Source: Acholoe squamosa (lineage: Eukaryota > Annelida > Polychaeta > Phyllodocida > Polynoidae). From it: 64,000 nucleotides of DNA. The notes under the pieces were generated by a model that had not been told where the DNA came from, made no database searches, and saw only the letters and a list, made by a program, of their open reading frames with translations. This document shows, piece after piece, positions 22,200 to 34,077 of the stretch. The stretch covers positions 16,356,324 through 16,420,323 of the forward strand of contig OX439037.1 of NCBI GenBank assembly GCA_949317995.1, given 5' to 3'. The position numbers and the translations under genes were made by a program. Position 1 is the stretch's first letter. Each line of letters opens with the position of its first letter.

Positions 22200-22690
22200 A
22201 GTAGCTTTGATTAGAGATCCAAAAACCCAGCAGCTGATAGGCCCTACTTGGTCCAATGCATGTTTGATGTAATTGACGACGCCAAAGACTTTAGCTGGCC
22301 GCATGTAAGGGACTGGTCTGAAGGCAAAAGGCATCCACAGGAGCTATTGGGTGGGCAGATGTGGCCAAAATAATGTTCTATAGAAGCAGTTGCTCCAGAG
22401 CTTAAGATGGCAAACTCACCCCTGGCGTTCAAGAAATCATTCCAGCCACTGCCACAGGTGCCAGTAAATCCAAGTCCAAGCCTTATGGCGCCACCTCCAG
22501 GGCAGTGGGCGACCGCACAGACACCCCATGCTCTGCCTACAACTCCACCAAGGGCTGCACCAAGCAAGATCAACATAAAGATGCAGGCATAACATATGGT
22601 CATCACTGTCAATTCTGTAGACAGAAGCTCAGCTTACTTCACATTAAGAAAAGGCACAACACCAACCCGACGTCCTTGCGTTTTTAGTCC
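22200..22690 (+). pseudogene. DIRS-like gag remnant, second part with Cys/His zinc motif
   Basis: Reading frames here give FDVIDDAKDFSWPHVRDWSE and, after a shift, a Cys/His cluster CSAYNSTKGC...H...HHCQFC (about 22525-22620). The C-x2-[YF]-N-x2-G-C ... H-x-C-x2-C pattern is typical of the gag-like protein of DIRS-type retroelements. Stops and shifts break the frame. Other ORFs in this stretch are shadows. Confidence 0.45.
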
Positions 22691-23099
22691 TGCATATGAT
22701 GTTACATTTCAAAACAATACACAACAAGTAGGTAGGTCTTAGAGTTAAGATATCAAGGACCATCCCCACATAAGACTAGGGACCCAGTTTTTATTGGGGG
22801 CTTGGGAAACTACTCTGAAAGTTCCACCACCACAACACCAGTGCCACCGCTTGCCATCGCTCCTTTTAGCGATGGTTCCGTCTATTGTCAGCCTAGGTAA
22901 CGCCACACCCATGATGGGCCTTGAGTCTGAGGAAGACATACATGTATGTGAGTCACAGATAGACAGCGCTTCTGAACCCTGTATTCACCTTAGGAATATG
23001 CGCCCACAAAGAAATCTCTCTGGCCCACTCTAGTGTCACCGTTGTGGTCTGAATGCTCTGAATATGCCCTAGTTTACTCCGCTACAATAAGGTCCGGCC

Positions 23100-23365
23100 T
23101 ACCCCCGGGCCTACCCAATCACCTTGGCCCTAGACTCAAGGTACCTTCCGGTTTAAAGTTGGAGAACTAGGCTATTGAACTCGAACATTACCATGACAAA
23201 GAGCTTTTAGACTACCTTGCATATGGATGGCCAGTAGGGTACACAGCCCCATCTCCCCCATAGCTGTGACCTTCAACCACACCTCGGCAAACAGACATCT
23301 GACTTCTATCGAAGTCTTCATACAAAAGGAGCTAATAGAGGAGCAGCAAAGTGGTCCTCAGGGGT
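23100..23365 (+). pseudogene. DIRS-like reverse transcriptase N-terminus, truncated
   Basis: Translation gives LEHYHDKELLDYLAYGWPVG, then after a one-base shift NHTSANRHLTSIEVFIQKEL. This HYHD...YLxYGWPxG...N..SA..H pattern is the segment just before the RT domain in DIRS-like elements. The sequence then breaks off into a different dispersed repeat, so RT palm and tyrosine recombinase are absent. Confidence 0.5.
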
Positions 23366-23545
23366 GATTTAATTCGTAGGATTACTGAAAGCTACAACCT
23401 GTTTTTTTATGTTGTCTGATGTGTCTGGATATGGAAAAGTGACGTTGTGTGTGTAAACTCTCGTGCAGGCACCTAGAAATCTGCACTTCTATGCAATCAT
23501 CTCTTCAAATTATAGGTGCCTTTTTTATGGTAGAAAAATATACAA
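23366..23545 (+). repeat. Dispersed repeat, inverted copy at 44035-44240
   Basis: Shares TGTGTCTGGATATGGAAAAG, TCGTGCAGGCACCTAGAAAT and CATCTCTTCAAATTA (44-kb copy: TTATCTCTTCAAATTA) with the reverse complement of 44035-44200, and TAGAGGAGCAGCA with about 44225. No ORF. Confidence 0.7.
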
Positions 23546-25167
23546 ATCCATCTGTCCTAACTTTAATATTGATGTTATAGAAATTCTGATGGTACCTAAA
23601 GTGGACCCAAGGAAAATGCTGGTGCCTTCAATTTGTTGCTCGGACAAGCGGTTACCTAGCAACGGCCACTTTGACCTAGCAACAGGTCCTTTCTGAGACA
23701 TTTATCAATAAGGTTTCTGATGGCATCTAGCCTCCTAAAATTGACCAAAGGAACACACTAAAGCTTTTTATTAGTTGCTAGGACATGCAGGTACTCAATA
23801 AGGAAGTGACTATGTACCTAGATATGATACTGTGAAGGTCAGTACACTAATTTAGAGTGTTAGCTGCCCCCCCCCCCCCTCAAACAAAAAAGAAACTAAG
23901 AAATAAGCAGAAGCTCTGTATTTGTTGCTAGGATACACAGTTACCTAGCAACATGCCTAGCAACAGGCCTAGCAACAGGCCCTTTCCAATACATTGATCT
24001 TATGAATGTTCTAATGATACCTACACCCCTAAAATGAACCCATGGAAGATGTTGACATTTTATCAGAGATAAATTATCATTACTAAATACTTTGGATGAA
24101 TAAGGATACCCCACATAAGGTGCAGACTATAATTATTCCTGAGGATAGATTCCTAGTGTCACTTGTGGGACTGACTGCTAAAGTTGGGGGTGTGCTACCC
24201 TCTCATCCCCAATTGTAAATTGGCTATAAAGACCACTGTAATGGGTGCAGTATAACACTCATAGGCTCATTGGATTTGTACTAACAGCACCACTGTTTTA
24301 CAGAAATAGAAGCAATCTACTGAAAAACACTTGGCATAGGCTGAAAGTGTATATAGGCGAGGATATCATACTATAGAACAGCACTTAACTATACCACCTA
24401 ACACCAAGCCCTGTGTACACCTTCTATAGTATCTCCCTAAGCTCAGGCTGCATATTTTTCAGCCTACTACAAAGTGTTGTATTTTAGAAATCGCTGTTGT
24501 GTCTTTTGCCCTGAAACTGAGGAGTAATTCATAGCAAAGGAAGTAGTACCATAAAGACCTGGTCATAAGCCGATCTTTTGTTTGCTATTTTGAGTCAAGA
24601 ACAGCTTCTAAATTCTTCCCAAAGTCTCCCGCGACTTATAACATATATTTATATTTCTTTTCTCTATATAACAAAGAGAACTTGCTTAAAATTTGACCCC
24701 AAAATTGGCTCATAATATTATTTCCTCAAAGTCTACTCCAAGCTTATGACTGAGGTTGGTTTATAACCAAGGTTTTACGGTAAATCCCCCTGACAATGGC
24801 CTGATATTTTAAGAAAGATGATGCTCAGTCTATCCTGCTTACACCATTGATGTGGTACAGATTATTAAGCAGTGGTAACTGCAAAGTTGTTCTTTGCATT
24901 CCACTGACCCTTTTATGACATTCCCTGAACTGTAATTCCACAGACAGCATCTTGAATAGGGACTCCCCTGACCTTTGAATGCTTCAAGATTTTGCATCTA
25001 CATATGGGAGACACTGATGAGGCCTAGCCCACTGAGAATAATTGAAACCAAGGAATAATTGAAACCATGATTAGTTACCAGTGTTACTTACCACAAAGGC
25101 CCTAAGATGCATATATGAAGTCACTCCACCATCAAGAGCAAAAGTTACAATTATTGTGTAATATTAA

Positions 25168-25244
<77 letters not shown>

Positions 25245-26710
25245 GTAAATATCAGAAATGCATATATCATTCAAAGTTACCTGCTAGAAAATCATTTCTC
25301 TATGCTCTCCCTGTATAAAGACATGATTGTGATACTAGGCATGCAAATCCAGAGGTCAAGGCCAGAGATACATAGCAACACTTCTATGTGATCTGTACCT
25401 GTTAACTCTATGTTATTTTCTATATTGGAAGTCCAATCCCAACAGGAGTATAACCAAGTACCTATCTGACCTCTGCTTGTGAATGCTCAATGATTAGGGA
25501 AGTTTGTGCATAAAGGATGTACCCTGAAAGAGCCCATACTTGCATATCTTATTATTTATTTATAACCTTATTATATGATCATTGGACAGGGACATGGCAT
25601 GCTAATGCTTTATGTGGGCCTTAACAACTATTGTGTCCATATGAATGTAATTAAATAATTATTGTAAATGATTGCACCTATAAGGTTACACTTATTTATC
25701 TTGGTAATAAATACCCTGTTACACTATGACTAAACTACAGTAAAACTTGGCTACTCAGAGCATCGTTATAATGAGCACTTATTTAGAATGAGCATATTTG
25801 AGTGGCTTTAAATATTTTCATATATTTCCATAGTTATTCAAATCTATTAGACAGAGGGAGTATGAGACATATATACTTGGTTAGAACAAGGTAATTATAT
25901 AAGCCCCTTTCACCACAAAAGTCTTTTTTCATAGGTATTTTGTGCAGCCAACAGCCTTTGAACTGCTATATAGCTGGTGATGCATGGCCTAAGGATGTGT
26001 TAGGAACCCTCTGATCACCAACCCCCCTCCCCACTTCACACCCTTTTAAGTTATGTAGGTGGTGCAGTGTAGGTGTTTGATAGCAAGCCCTATGTTCCCT
26101 TTGAATGGCTGTAGGTTGTTTTGTGGAGCATAGAGGGGGTTTATAGAGAGCCCTATGCACCCCTACCATGATGCTGTCTGCCCACAAATCCTCAACTTCA
26201 GTACACTTCATTATAAGGAGGTAATTACACATGTTCAAGGCACCTCATAGTTACCAGGTTTTACTGTATAGCAAGACCTCATATGAGTTTTATTAAATCT
26301 TAACATAATACTATTACCTCTCACCTCATGAGCAACCCTCCAATATGACTATCTCATTAGTACAGGTAAATCTGGACCCAGTCAGTTCTTACAAATCATC
26401 ATGTTGTATAAGAAAGCCTGTTGATATGTCTATTTACTACTTCAAGGGACATTTACACACACAGCCGGTTATTGCTTCCTCAGATTTGAAATAATTATAA
26501 TGAAAGTAAAATTATCTGAAAATTTAAGTCAAATTTATTGGAAAGCATAGAGGCAGTACTTAGTGAATCCTATCTATGTGAATAGGGAACCAAAGAATTA
26601 AAGGGTTGAGGATGTGAGGGTCAACATCTATCAATGCATGTTTCTGTAGGGGTATGGTATTTACACTTTAGGTTCATGTACCCGTGAGACTCAGACCTAG
26701 GTCCTTCGGG
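23546..26710. other. Intergenic, no gene seen
   Basis: AT-rich with only featureless short ORFs. It contains GTTGCTAGG / CCTAGCAACA phrases repeated at 23640-23980 and a long TA microsatellite at 25163-25241. Confidence 0.45.
25163..25241. repeat. TA microsatellite (~79 bp)
   Basis: Uninterrupted TA dinucleotides. The YIYIYI-type ORF crossing it is an artefact of the repeat. Confidence 0.95.
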
Positions 26711-27059
26711 TGTAGTGGGGGAATCCGGATGGCAGGTGGCAGCACCTGCCTCTGGGTTCGTATCCATTAAACCAGGGGGCCTACCACTCGTCCGCCACAC
26801 GTCACGTGGCCGGTCTGAGTTTCGCGGGCTTTTCCCCTATATAAGGCTGGTCCTAGCCCATGTTCTTCAGTAGTGGTTTACCCACTGCTCAACCAGGTCG
26901 TTACCCGAAAGGGTAACCGAATGCCCTAGTAGCATGTAGTCCTCTGAGGCTGTGATTGTATGTAACATAAGCTATGAAATAAAAGCTTAGTTGCCTACCC
27001 AGAAACTTTTCTCTCTCTTCGTTATGATTTAATCTAACTTAACGAGACGAACCACTACA
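26711..27059 (+). repeat. 5' LTR of Ty3/gypsy element 1
   Basis: A 349-bp LTR that begins TGTAGTGG and ends CCACTACA, an 8-bp terminal inverted repeat. It has a TATA box (CCCTATATAAGG, about 26836-26845), a polyadenylation signal AATAAA at 26978-26983, and is followed one base later by the primer binding site. No second copy of this LTR was found downstream, so the element is incomplete at its 3' end. Confidence 0.85.
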
Positions 27060-27060
27060 C

Positions 27061-27076
27061 TGGTGCCGTGACCAGT
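27061..27076 (+). other. Primer binding site of element 1
   Basis: TGGTGCCGTGACCAG starts with the obligatory TGG, complementary to the CCA end of a tRNA. The same 15-mer sits at the matching place of element 2. The primer tRNA was not identified. Confidence 0.75.
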
Positions 27077-27102
27077 TGGTCTTCGGGTAAGCGCAGTCAG
27101 AA

Positions 27103-29845
27103 ATGACTGAGCTGAGCCCAGTTAGGGGAAATGGCCCAAATCATGAGCTAAACTCCCCGATGGAGGATGGTGAAATCAAGTCACCACCCCAAGGTACAGA
27201 GTGGAGAGATCCACTGGAACACTACCCTGATGGGTTAGAGGATGTAAGAAAAAACTTACATGATGAACTGGATGAATTTGGAGACACCTTATTCATGCCA
27301 GGAGGTACTTCGAAACCTGCACCAATGCATAAAAGTACTGCTCAATTTGGTAAACTACCATTTGAGGTACCAAAGCCTAGTGCAGGTATGTTTGAAACTC
27401 CATATAGTTCTCGAATTAAACACCAGAAATGTGGATTCGAAAGGAACAAAATGGACGAGCTTGAAGACATGAGAGCTGAATACGAGAAGATCCAGAAGGA
27501 TCTTATTACACTGACCGGAACCCGAGACAAGATTCTGACTGAAAACAAACAGTTGATATCAGAACGTCTTGATTACGATCAAAGTTGTAGACGCCAACAA
27601 CAATTGTTATTGGATCAGATGGAGAAAGAAAAACAAGATTTTCAACTCCAGCACGAACAGTATCCTGATGCACTATACACGGCGGATCTGGAATACAGAG
27701 CCTCATGTGATGAGTTGAATAGAACTAAACAAGAGTTAAATTCAACTCAATCGGCCTATGGCAAGTACCAAGAAGAGCTGATGAAAATTGAATCAGCCTT
27801 CAAGGATGCTCGGAAAACGTATCAAAAACAAACCGATGAGCATGAAAAACTCAAAGGTCAATGGATACGTGATACACAGATTTGGCTGCCAAACAGACAA
27901 AGATGATGGATGATTATTCCAAACTGGAAGCTAAAGCTATCCAGATGTCAAAGTATCTAGAAGATACTGGTCGTGCAGTAGGCACTCTTGAATCAGACTT
28001 CACTGTTTCAGGAATTGCCCTTAACACGACGAGTAACCAGATGAGCTCTTTGAGGGGCGATGACGGGGTAACAGAGACAACTGTACCTCGTTATGAAGGA
28101 GTAAAGAGTCATCAGGTTAGATTTACGGATAATACCTTCAAACCTCTTGGTTTAGGTACGGGAAATAGTGGGGGTGACTCTGCGAGTGGAGCTAAACAAA
28201 GCCACTCGGCAAAAACCTCCACCTTTGACGGCGGATGGCCACAACAGTCACCTTTAGGGGGACCAAATGGCCCGTATGCCCAGTATGGATGGAGTCAGTC
28301 CCAAACAGTAGCGAATCCGTCCAATGGTAACACCCGGAACATGTCCGGAGGAACATCCGGACAAGCATCCGGGAATTCCAGTACAGCTGGAGGGCAATCC
28401 GGATGTGACCAAGGATCCGGACCTTCAGGAGATCGTTCCAGAAGCAGACCCTCTGCTGGTGGGACTGGTTTCAATAATGGAAATCAGTCGTATGGAACAG
28501 GAGGAAACACTAATCCCAATAGTGGTTTCTTTAGCTTTGGTGGAAATACACAACCCACCAATAATCCAGGGCCAACTCCTCAAACCGGCGGATACACCTT
28601 CTCACAGGTGCCCCCATACGGAGCAGGGGGATCAGGGGGTGGAGGAGGACCACTGTCCGGAGGCTTTGGAGGTACTTATGGTACAAATCCTCCAAAGAAA
28701 AAGAGACTCAGTCGCCATGTATCTCTTTCTCCAGGGTTACAAGCGCTGCATGACTCTAATGCAGCGATTGCTAACTTAGGTGTTGATTGTTACAATCAAG
28801 GTCTGGACGATACGGAGATCATGGAATGGAGTAAGGGTTTAACCCTTACTGGATCCACGAATCCGGCTCGTAGAGTAGCTAAGATACCTACCCCCTTTAA
28901 TGCCAAGAACCCTTGGAAGGAGGAGTATCAAGGCTGCGCAGATGTCTTTAACTGCAATGGATGGGGCAAAGCAGAAGCTCTCCCTTATCTAGTATGCTGG
29001 TTAAAGGAAGGCGACGGAAAAGGAGCCGTGGAACAATGGAGAGATTCTCAAATAGTAGGACTCTCGGCCCATATGAAATATGATGAACTCATAGAGATTG
29101 CTTCATATTTTTCTATGGGAATATAGTTGGAGAAGATCCTTGGCTGATGTTCACTAAAAGAATGCAGAAGCCTAAGGAATCTGCCAAAGTGTTCGGCTTA
29201 GAATGTCAACGACTGTTGCATAAAGCCAGACCTCAATGGAGACTAGATGATGAATGCTTCCTAGATGAAATGTTTAAAGAATTCATCGAAGGATTGCGGA
29301 ATCAGGAACACAGGACAGTAGCCTGTGAAGCTTGGAAGAATGATGCCTCTCTGACAGATTTGTTCCAGTCCCTAGATCATTATGATCGAAAGGCCCGTAT
29401 CTTTGCCGGGAAGGTACCTCAACGGATGTCAGCAATGATAATCCCGGAAGGAATACCTGAAACCGATTCATCCGAATCAGGGGAACCTGACGAAGATGAA
29501 AACGTTGGGGCCATTGGCCAAGGGAACCCCCGGTATAACCGGAACTGGGGAAAGAAACCGGGTTACGTCAAGGAGAAAGTGATTACTTCCAAACCTCCTG
29601 TGACTCAACCCGATACCAAACCTACTACCGGTCCGTCTTTATCAGAGGACCTGGTTAACAATTTGGTAAAGAAGATTACTGAAAATCTTAGGAGGCCTAA
29701 GCCTGATAGGAGCGTTGTGACATGCTTCCGATGTCAGGAAACTGGGCATTATGCTGCCGAGTGTGAGGCAGATAAGCCAGTTTATAGAAACACTCGTTAC
29801 CGGAACAATCCGGGTAAGGAGGACTCAGTGAAGAAGGAAAACTGA
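27103..29845 (+). pseudogene. Ty3/gypsy element 1 gag, two frameshifts
   Basis: Structural polyprotein of the element. Three ORFs (27103-27906, 27882-29126, 29147-29845) line up as one protein against the single ORF of element 2. The breaks are near 27880 and at about 29124, where two bases appear inserted. Order of regions: an acidic N-terminus (EWRDPLEHYPDGLEDV); a long coiled coil rich in Glu, Lys and Gln (about residues 100-300); a Gly/Ser/Asn-rich low-complexity part (28140-28690); a capsid-like helical region (ALPYLVCWLKEG, KVFGLECQRLL); and a CCHC zinc knuckle CFRCQETGHYAAEC at about 29722-29764. At ~900 residues it is much longer than usual for Ty3/gypsy gag. The start is the first ATG after the primer site. 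The damage means this copy cannot make full gag itself. Confidence 0.82.
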
Positions 29846-32800
29846 GAGGGGGTGTCCATGAAGGCAACCGGATTACCCCCCGAATGAGTGATTGCTATGA
29901 CTGCCAGCCTATCGCCGCTTGCGGTACTGGTGAGAATCCTCTAGCGATTTCGCCCAGCAGTGAAGCTAAGGAGCCTGATCAGTTCCTTACTCATGAGGCT
30001 GGGGAGACTGATAGTACACCAGGTGTCAAGAACCGGCAGAAGAACACAATGGGGAAACCCGATATCAGTCCAGAGGGAGCGGCCAACGAGTTGGCCAGGG
30101 TGGGGTGTGCCCAGTTCCCCCCGGGTCATCCTTGTCTCGAGTTTTTGAAGGGATGTGGATTTGACCTCGGCGCTAAGACGGAACTTGCTAAGTATGCAAG
30201 TAGTCCTACCTACTTGAAAGGTAGGAGGTGGTACGCAGTTGTATCTGTGAGTGGTAGATCCGCTGAGTTTCTTGTCGATACGGGTGCTAGCCACTCCTGT
30301 ATTGCTAAGAGATTCTACGATCTTTTGCCTACGAATCATGAAACTTTCACAACGGAAGGAAATGCTCGTACGGCCGACGGTAGCATGATACAAACGTTCG
30401 GTAGAACATGTATGAGGTTCAGTCTACAGGAAGATAAGGACTTCATCCTTACTCCTACTGTGGCAAACATCGCGGATGATGGTATACTTGGTCTGGATTT
30501 TGCTGCATTATATGGAGCAAGGTTAGATTCCCAGAGGGGAATATTGGAAGTGAGAGACCCGTATCATCTCGAAGTACAATGTGTACTTAGGCAAGTAAGC
30601 AGTGTAGCCAGTGTAGCCCAGACTGTTAAGATACCACCGGGCACAGCCTGTGATGTCTTATGTCGAGCGGACAGACAGTTTTCAGGAAAAACTGGAGTTG
30701 TAGAGCCAGACATGGCCATGTTGTCAAGTATCGGATTGGAATCCGCCGACATTCTAGTAGCTAACGCTGCTTGGACGGTGGTTCCTATATCCAATACCGG
30801 TAATAAGACTGTCTACGTACAGAAGGATACGATCCTCGGGTCGGTTGTCCTGTCTGAATTGGTAGAAGACTGTAAACATGTTTCAGCACCCGGAGTCCCT
30901 TCCTCACCTGAAAGGAGTCCGGAACTAGACACTCTAGTAGCCGAAAGCCATGTAGAAACTGATAAACAACGTGAAGCTCTAACTGACTTGTTATACAAGT
31001 ACCGTAAAGCTTTTGCAGCACCAAGTGAAAAATTGGGGCGTACCGATAAGGTACTGCATACGATTGACACTGGTGAGAATGAACCTTTTAAGATTCCTTA
31101 TAAAAGACTCCCACTAGCCAAAAAAAGGGTAGCTGAGGAGGAGATAGCTAAAATGCTTGAACAGGATGTAATAATTCCATCAACCAGTCCTTGGTCTAGC
31201 CCTGTGTGCATGGTGACTAAGAAAGATGGTACCATCCGTTTCTGCATAGATTACCGGAAATTGAAAGGTATGACCAAGAAGAATTCATATCCCTTACCAC
31301 GGATTGATGAGACTATAGACTCCCTTGGAGGTAAGCAATGGTATTGCTCTCTAGACTTACAATCCGGGTACTGGCAAGTGGGTATGCATCCGAAAGACAT
31401 GGAGAAGACAGCCTTTTCCAGTCATGTTGGGTTATTCCAATATAATGTGATGCCGTTTGGATTGTGCAATGCACCGGCAACATTTGAAGCCATGATGGAA
31501 ACTTTATTAAGTGACCTATTATGGAAGAAATGTCTCGTCTATCTAGATGATGTGATTGTCTTTGGGAAGACATACGAGGAATGCTTGGAAAATTTAGGTA
31601 TGGTTCTGGAAAGGATCATAACTAATGGTTTGAAGCTGAAGCCCAAGAAATACGATCTTTTTAAAAGATCTATTAATTACTTGGGGCAAATAATCTCGAA
31701 TGAAGGGATTAAAGCCGATCCGGAGAAACTGGATGCCGTGTCAAATTGGCAGGCACCCACGAATGCGAAAGAAGTCAGATCCTTCCTCGGATTCTGTTCC
31801 TACTACCGGGACTTTATCCCAGGATATTCAAGGGTTGCCTTTCCTATCCAGAGTTTGTCCCACTGGACACCCGGGGTGAGAAAGGAACGATTCCCTTGGG
31901 GATCCGAGCAAGACGAGGCCTTTATGAAAATAAAGGATTTGTTTGCAAGTACACCTGTGTTGAAGTACCCTACGGAGAATGATCATTTCATTCTAGATAC
32001 TGATGCTAGTAATGAAAGCATAGGAGCCGCCCTTTCTCAGGTCCAGGATGGGGTTGAAGTTCCTATAGCCTTCGCTAGTAACACGTTGAGTAAATCTCAA
32101 AGAAACTATTGTACCACTAAACGTGAGTTGTTGGCTGTGGTGGTCTATACGAAGAAGTTCAAGCACTTTTTGTGGGGGAGTGATTTCACTCTACGGACTG
32201 ACCACTCTTCCCTCAGATGGTTATTGAACTTCAAAGATGCAGAGGGGATGATAGGTCGCTGGTTAGCGCACCTATCCGAATTCGGTCTAAATCACAGCCA
32301 GATTGAACACCGAGCCGGGGCAAAGCATTTGAATGCAGATGCTTTGTCTAGAATCCCAGTGAGGAAATGTGCAAATGCTGAGTGCACTGATTGTGGAGCA
32401 CACAATGCTCTGTTGGCAGGGGTTCGAGTCCCATTCGAAACCCATCCGGAACATGTCTTGAATTGGTCCTTGGAGACCATCCAGCAGTTCCAGGAGTCTG
32501 ATGCAGTCACATCACGTTTGATTAAGTTCCTTAATCAGGGTATCTGTCCTCCAAGACCCGAAGTGTCATTGGAAAACAGAGAGATGAGACGATTCTTAGC
32601 TCAATGGGCCGAGCTAGAAGTCCGGGATGGTATTCTGTTTCGATGGAAGAACCATTCTAATAGGAAGAAAACCTTGCAATTTGTCATACCTAGTGCTATG
32701 CGACGAGATATTATGTATTTCTGTCATGGGCATAGAACTAGTGGACACTTTGGAAAGAAACGGTCTCTAGAACGTCTAACCAGACAATACTATTGGCCCG

Positions 32801-34077
32801 GCATGAGTACAGATCTCACCCGATGGGTGGAGACCTGTCCCGAGTGCTGTAAGAACAAACCAGGACCCGGGTTAGGCAAACTGCCATTATCCCAGGAACT
32901 GTTTGGTGTAAGGTTTGCTAGAATAGCTGTTGACATTATTAGTGGGATTCCCCCCACTCCTAGTGGCAACACGTGTATGATGGTCGTGTCTGATTATTAT
33001 ACCAAGTACACCCGAGTGTTTCCTTTACCGGATCATAAGGCTGTTACTTGTGCAATGGCCTTTGTAAAAGGGTGGGTGCTGCACCTAGGTGTCCCACTCA
33101 TGTTACATAGTGACCAAGGCAGAGAATTTGAGTCTAGTCTGTGGCAAGAGATGTGTAATTGTCTGGCGATCTGCAAGACAAGAACTAATCCCTATAGGCC
33201 ACAGAGCGATGGACAGGTAGAGAGATTCAATAGGACTTTGATCCAAGTATTGAAGTCTCTAGTAAATGAGCAGATGGATGATTGGGATGAACAATGTGAA
33301 TTCGTGGTACATGCCTATAATGGCACTGTACATTCGAGCACAAACTGTTCTCCTAATCTCCTCGTTTTTGGAGAGGATTTGATTATGCCAGCAGATTTGG
33401 TGTTTGGCGTAATAAGAATGAATCCGGAAACCCCTTGCCAGGTGATGTTTGTAGAATCCTTAAGGGATAATTTCAAACAAGCCTATGAGAGGGTTAGAGA
33501 CGAGTTGCAGAAAACTGCGCGTTGGCAGAAAGTTGGCTATGACACAGGTCTAAAAGCTAGATTTTTTAATCTAGGGGATAGAGTACTGCGTCTACACCAA
33601 CCTCTAGCCAACCTGAAATTAGCCAGCAATTGGGATGGACCTTTCACTATAACTCAGGTTATTAGTGATTGCACTGTGATTATTAAATCACAGCTTGGTA
33701 AATGTTACAAGTCAAATGTAGCGAGACTACGCCCATGGAGAGGGAGGGATACCTCCACCGAAATGTATGGCGATGGTCTATTGAAAGTAATGGAACAGAG
33801 TCGTGTTAAGCAACTCGAAGTGGTACCGACCCGAAAGCGAGGACCCGGGCGGCCACGGAAGGTTGCAGACCCGAAGAGGGTGGTGCCCCCTGTCGTAACA
33901 TCCGGAAAACCGGGGAAGATACAAAAAGTCTCGGCAGGCGCAGGTAAAAATAAGAGGAAAGGTCCTTCTAAGGCTAAGAAGACCTTGGAAAAGGCTCTTA
34001 TGGATACCAGGTCAATAAAAGAGGCCTCAAAACCTCTTAGACGCAGTCCAAGGTTGCTAAAGACTGCCGTAACCTAG
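29818..34077 (+). CDS. pol: Ty3/gypsy element 1 pol polyprotein (1397 aa from ATG 29884)
   Basis: Intact polyprotein with protease, reverse transcriptase, RNase H and integrase, in that order. Protease shows LVDTGASHSC (about residue 130). RT begins near 400 and has YLDDVIVFG near 550. RNase H has DTDASNESIGAALSQ near 700. Integrase has an HHCC zinc module near 945-985 (H..H, CPEC) and a D-D-E core (VDII, SDQGREF, QVERFN). A GPF-type module (NWDGPF) is followed by a basic tail with an AT-hook-like RGPGRPRK near 1318-1326 and Lys-rich repeats. The frame is open from 29818 and lies in the -1 frame relative to gag, overlapping its stop by 28 bases; element 2 has the same arrangement, so pol is probably made by frameshifting rather than from its own ATG. 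The open length suggests recent insertion, in contrast with the broken gag. Confidence 0.95.
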   Translation, partial: GGLSEEGKLRGGVHEGNRITPRMSDCYDCQPIAACGTGENPLAISPSSEAKEPDQFLTHEAGETDSTPGVKNRQKNTMGKPDISPEGAANELARVGCAQFPPGHPCLEFLKGCGFDLGAKTELAKYASSPTYLKGRRWYAVVSVSGRSAEFLVDTGASHSCIAKRFYDLLPTNHETFTTEGNARTADGSMIQTFGRTCMRFSLQEDKDFILTPTVANIADDGILGLDFAALYGARLDSQRGILEVRDPYHLEVQCVLRQVSSVASVAQTVKIPPGTACDVLCRADRQFSGKTGVVEPDMAMLSSIGLESADILVANAAWTVVPISNTGNKTVYVQKDTILGSVVLSELVEDCKHVSAPGVPSSPERSPELDTLVAESHVETDKQREALTDLLYKYRKAFAAPSEKLGRTDKVLHTIDTGENEPFKIPYKRLPLAKKRVAEEEIAKMLEQDVIIPSTSPWSSPVCMVTKKDGTIRFCIDYRKLKGMTKKNSYPLPRIDETIDSLGGKQWYCSLDLQSGYWQVGMHPKDMEKTAFSSHVGLFQYNVMPFGLCNAPATFEAMMETLLSDLLWKKCLVYLDDVIVFGKTYEECLENLGMVLERIITNGLKLKPKKYDLFKRSINYLGQIISNEGIKADPEKLDAVSNWQAPTNAKEVRSFLGFCSYYRDFIPGYSRVAFPIQSLSHWTPGVRKERFPWGSEQDEAFMKIKDLFASTPVLKYPTENDHFILDTDASNESIGAALSQVQDGVEVPIAFASNTLSKSQRNYCTTKRELLAVVVYTKKFKHFLWGSDFTLRTDHSSLRWLLNFKDAEGMIGRWLAHLSEFGLNHSQIEHRAGAKHLNADALSRIPVRKCANAECTDCGAHNALLAGVRVPFETHPEHVLNWSLETIQQFQESDAVTSRLIKFLNQGICPPRPEVSLENREMRRFLAQWAELEVRDGILFRWKNHSNRKKTLQFVIPSAMRRDIMYFCHGHRTSGHFGKKRSLERLTRQYYWPGMSTDLTRWVETCPECCKNKPGPGLGKLPLSQELFGVRFARIAVDIISGIPPTPSGNTCMMVVSDYYTKYTRVFPLPDHKAVTCAMAFVKGWVLHLGVPLMLHSDQGREFESSLWQEMCNCLAICKTRTNPYRPQSDGQVERFNRTLIQVLKSLVNEQMDDWDEQCEFVVHAYNGTVHSSTNCSPNLLVFGEDLIMPADLVFGVIRMNPETPCQVMFVESLRDNFKQAYERVRDELQKTARWQKVGYDTGLKARFFNLGDRVLRLHQPLANLKLASNWDGPFTITQVISDCTVIIKSQLGKCYKSNVARLRPWRGRDTSTEMYGDGLLKVMEQSRVKQLEVVPTRKRGPGRPRKVADPKRVVPPVVTSGKPGKIQKVSAGAGKNKRKGPSKAKKTLEKALMDTRSIKEASKPLRRSPRLLKTAVT

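Noticed and set aside
25115..25318. ORF with a long YIYIYI run (also 62125-62343)
   Set aside because: Product of a TA microsatellite in frame; no coding evidence.
27103..29845. Gag frame changes considered as programmed frameshifts
   Set aside because: Element 2 reads the same regions in one frame, so the breaks at about 27880 and 29124 are mutations.
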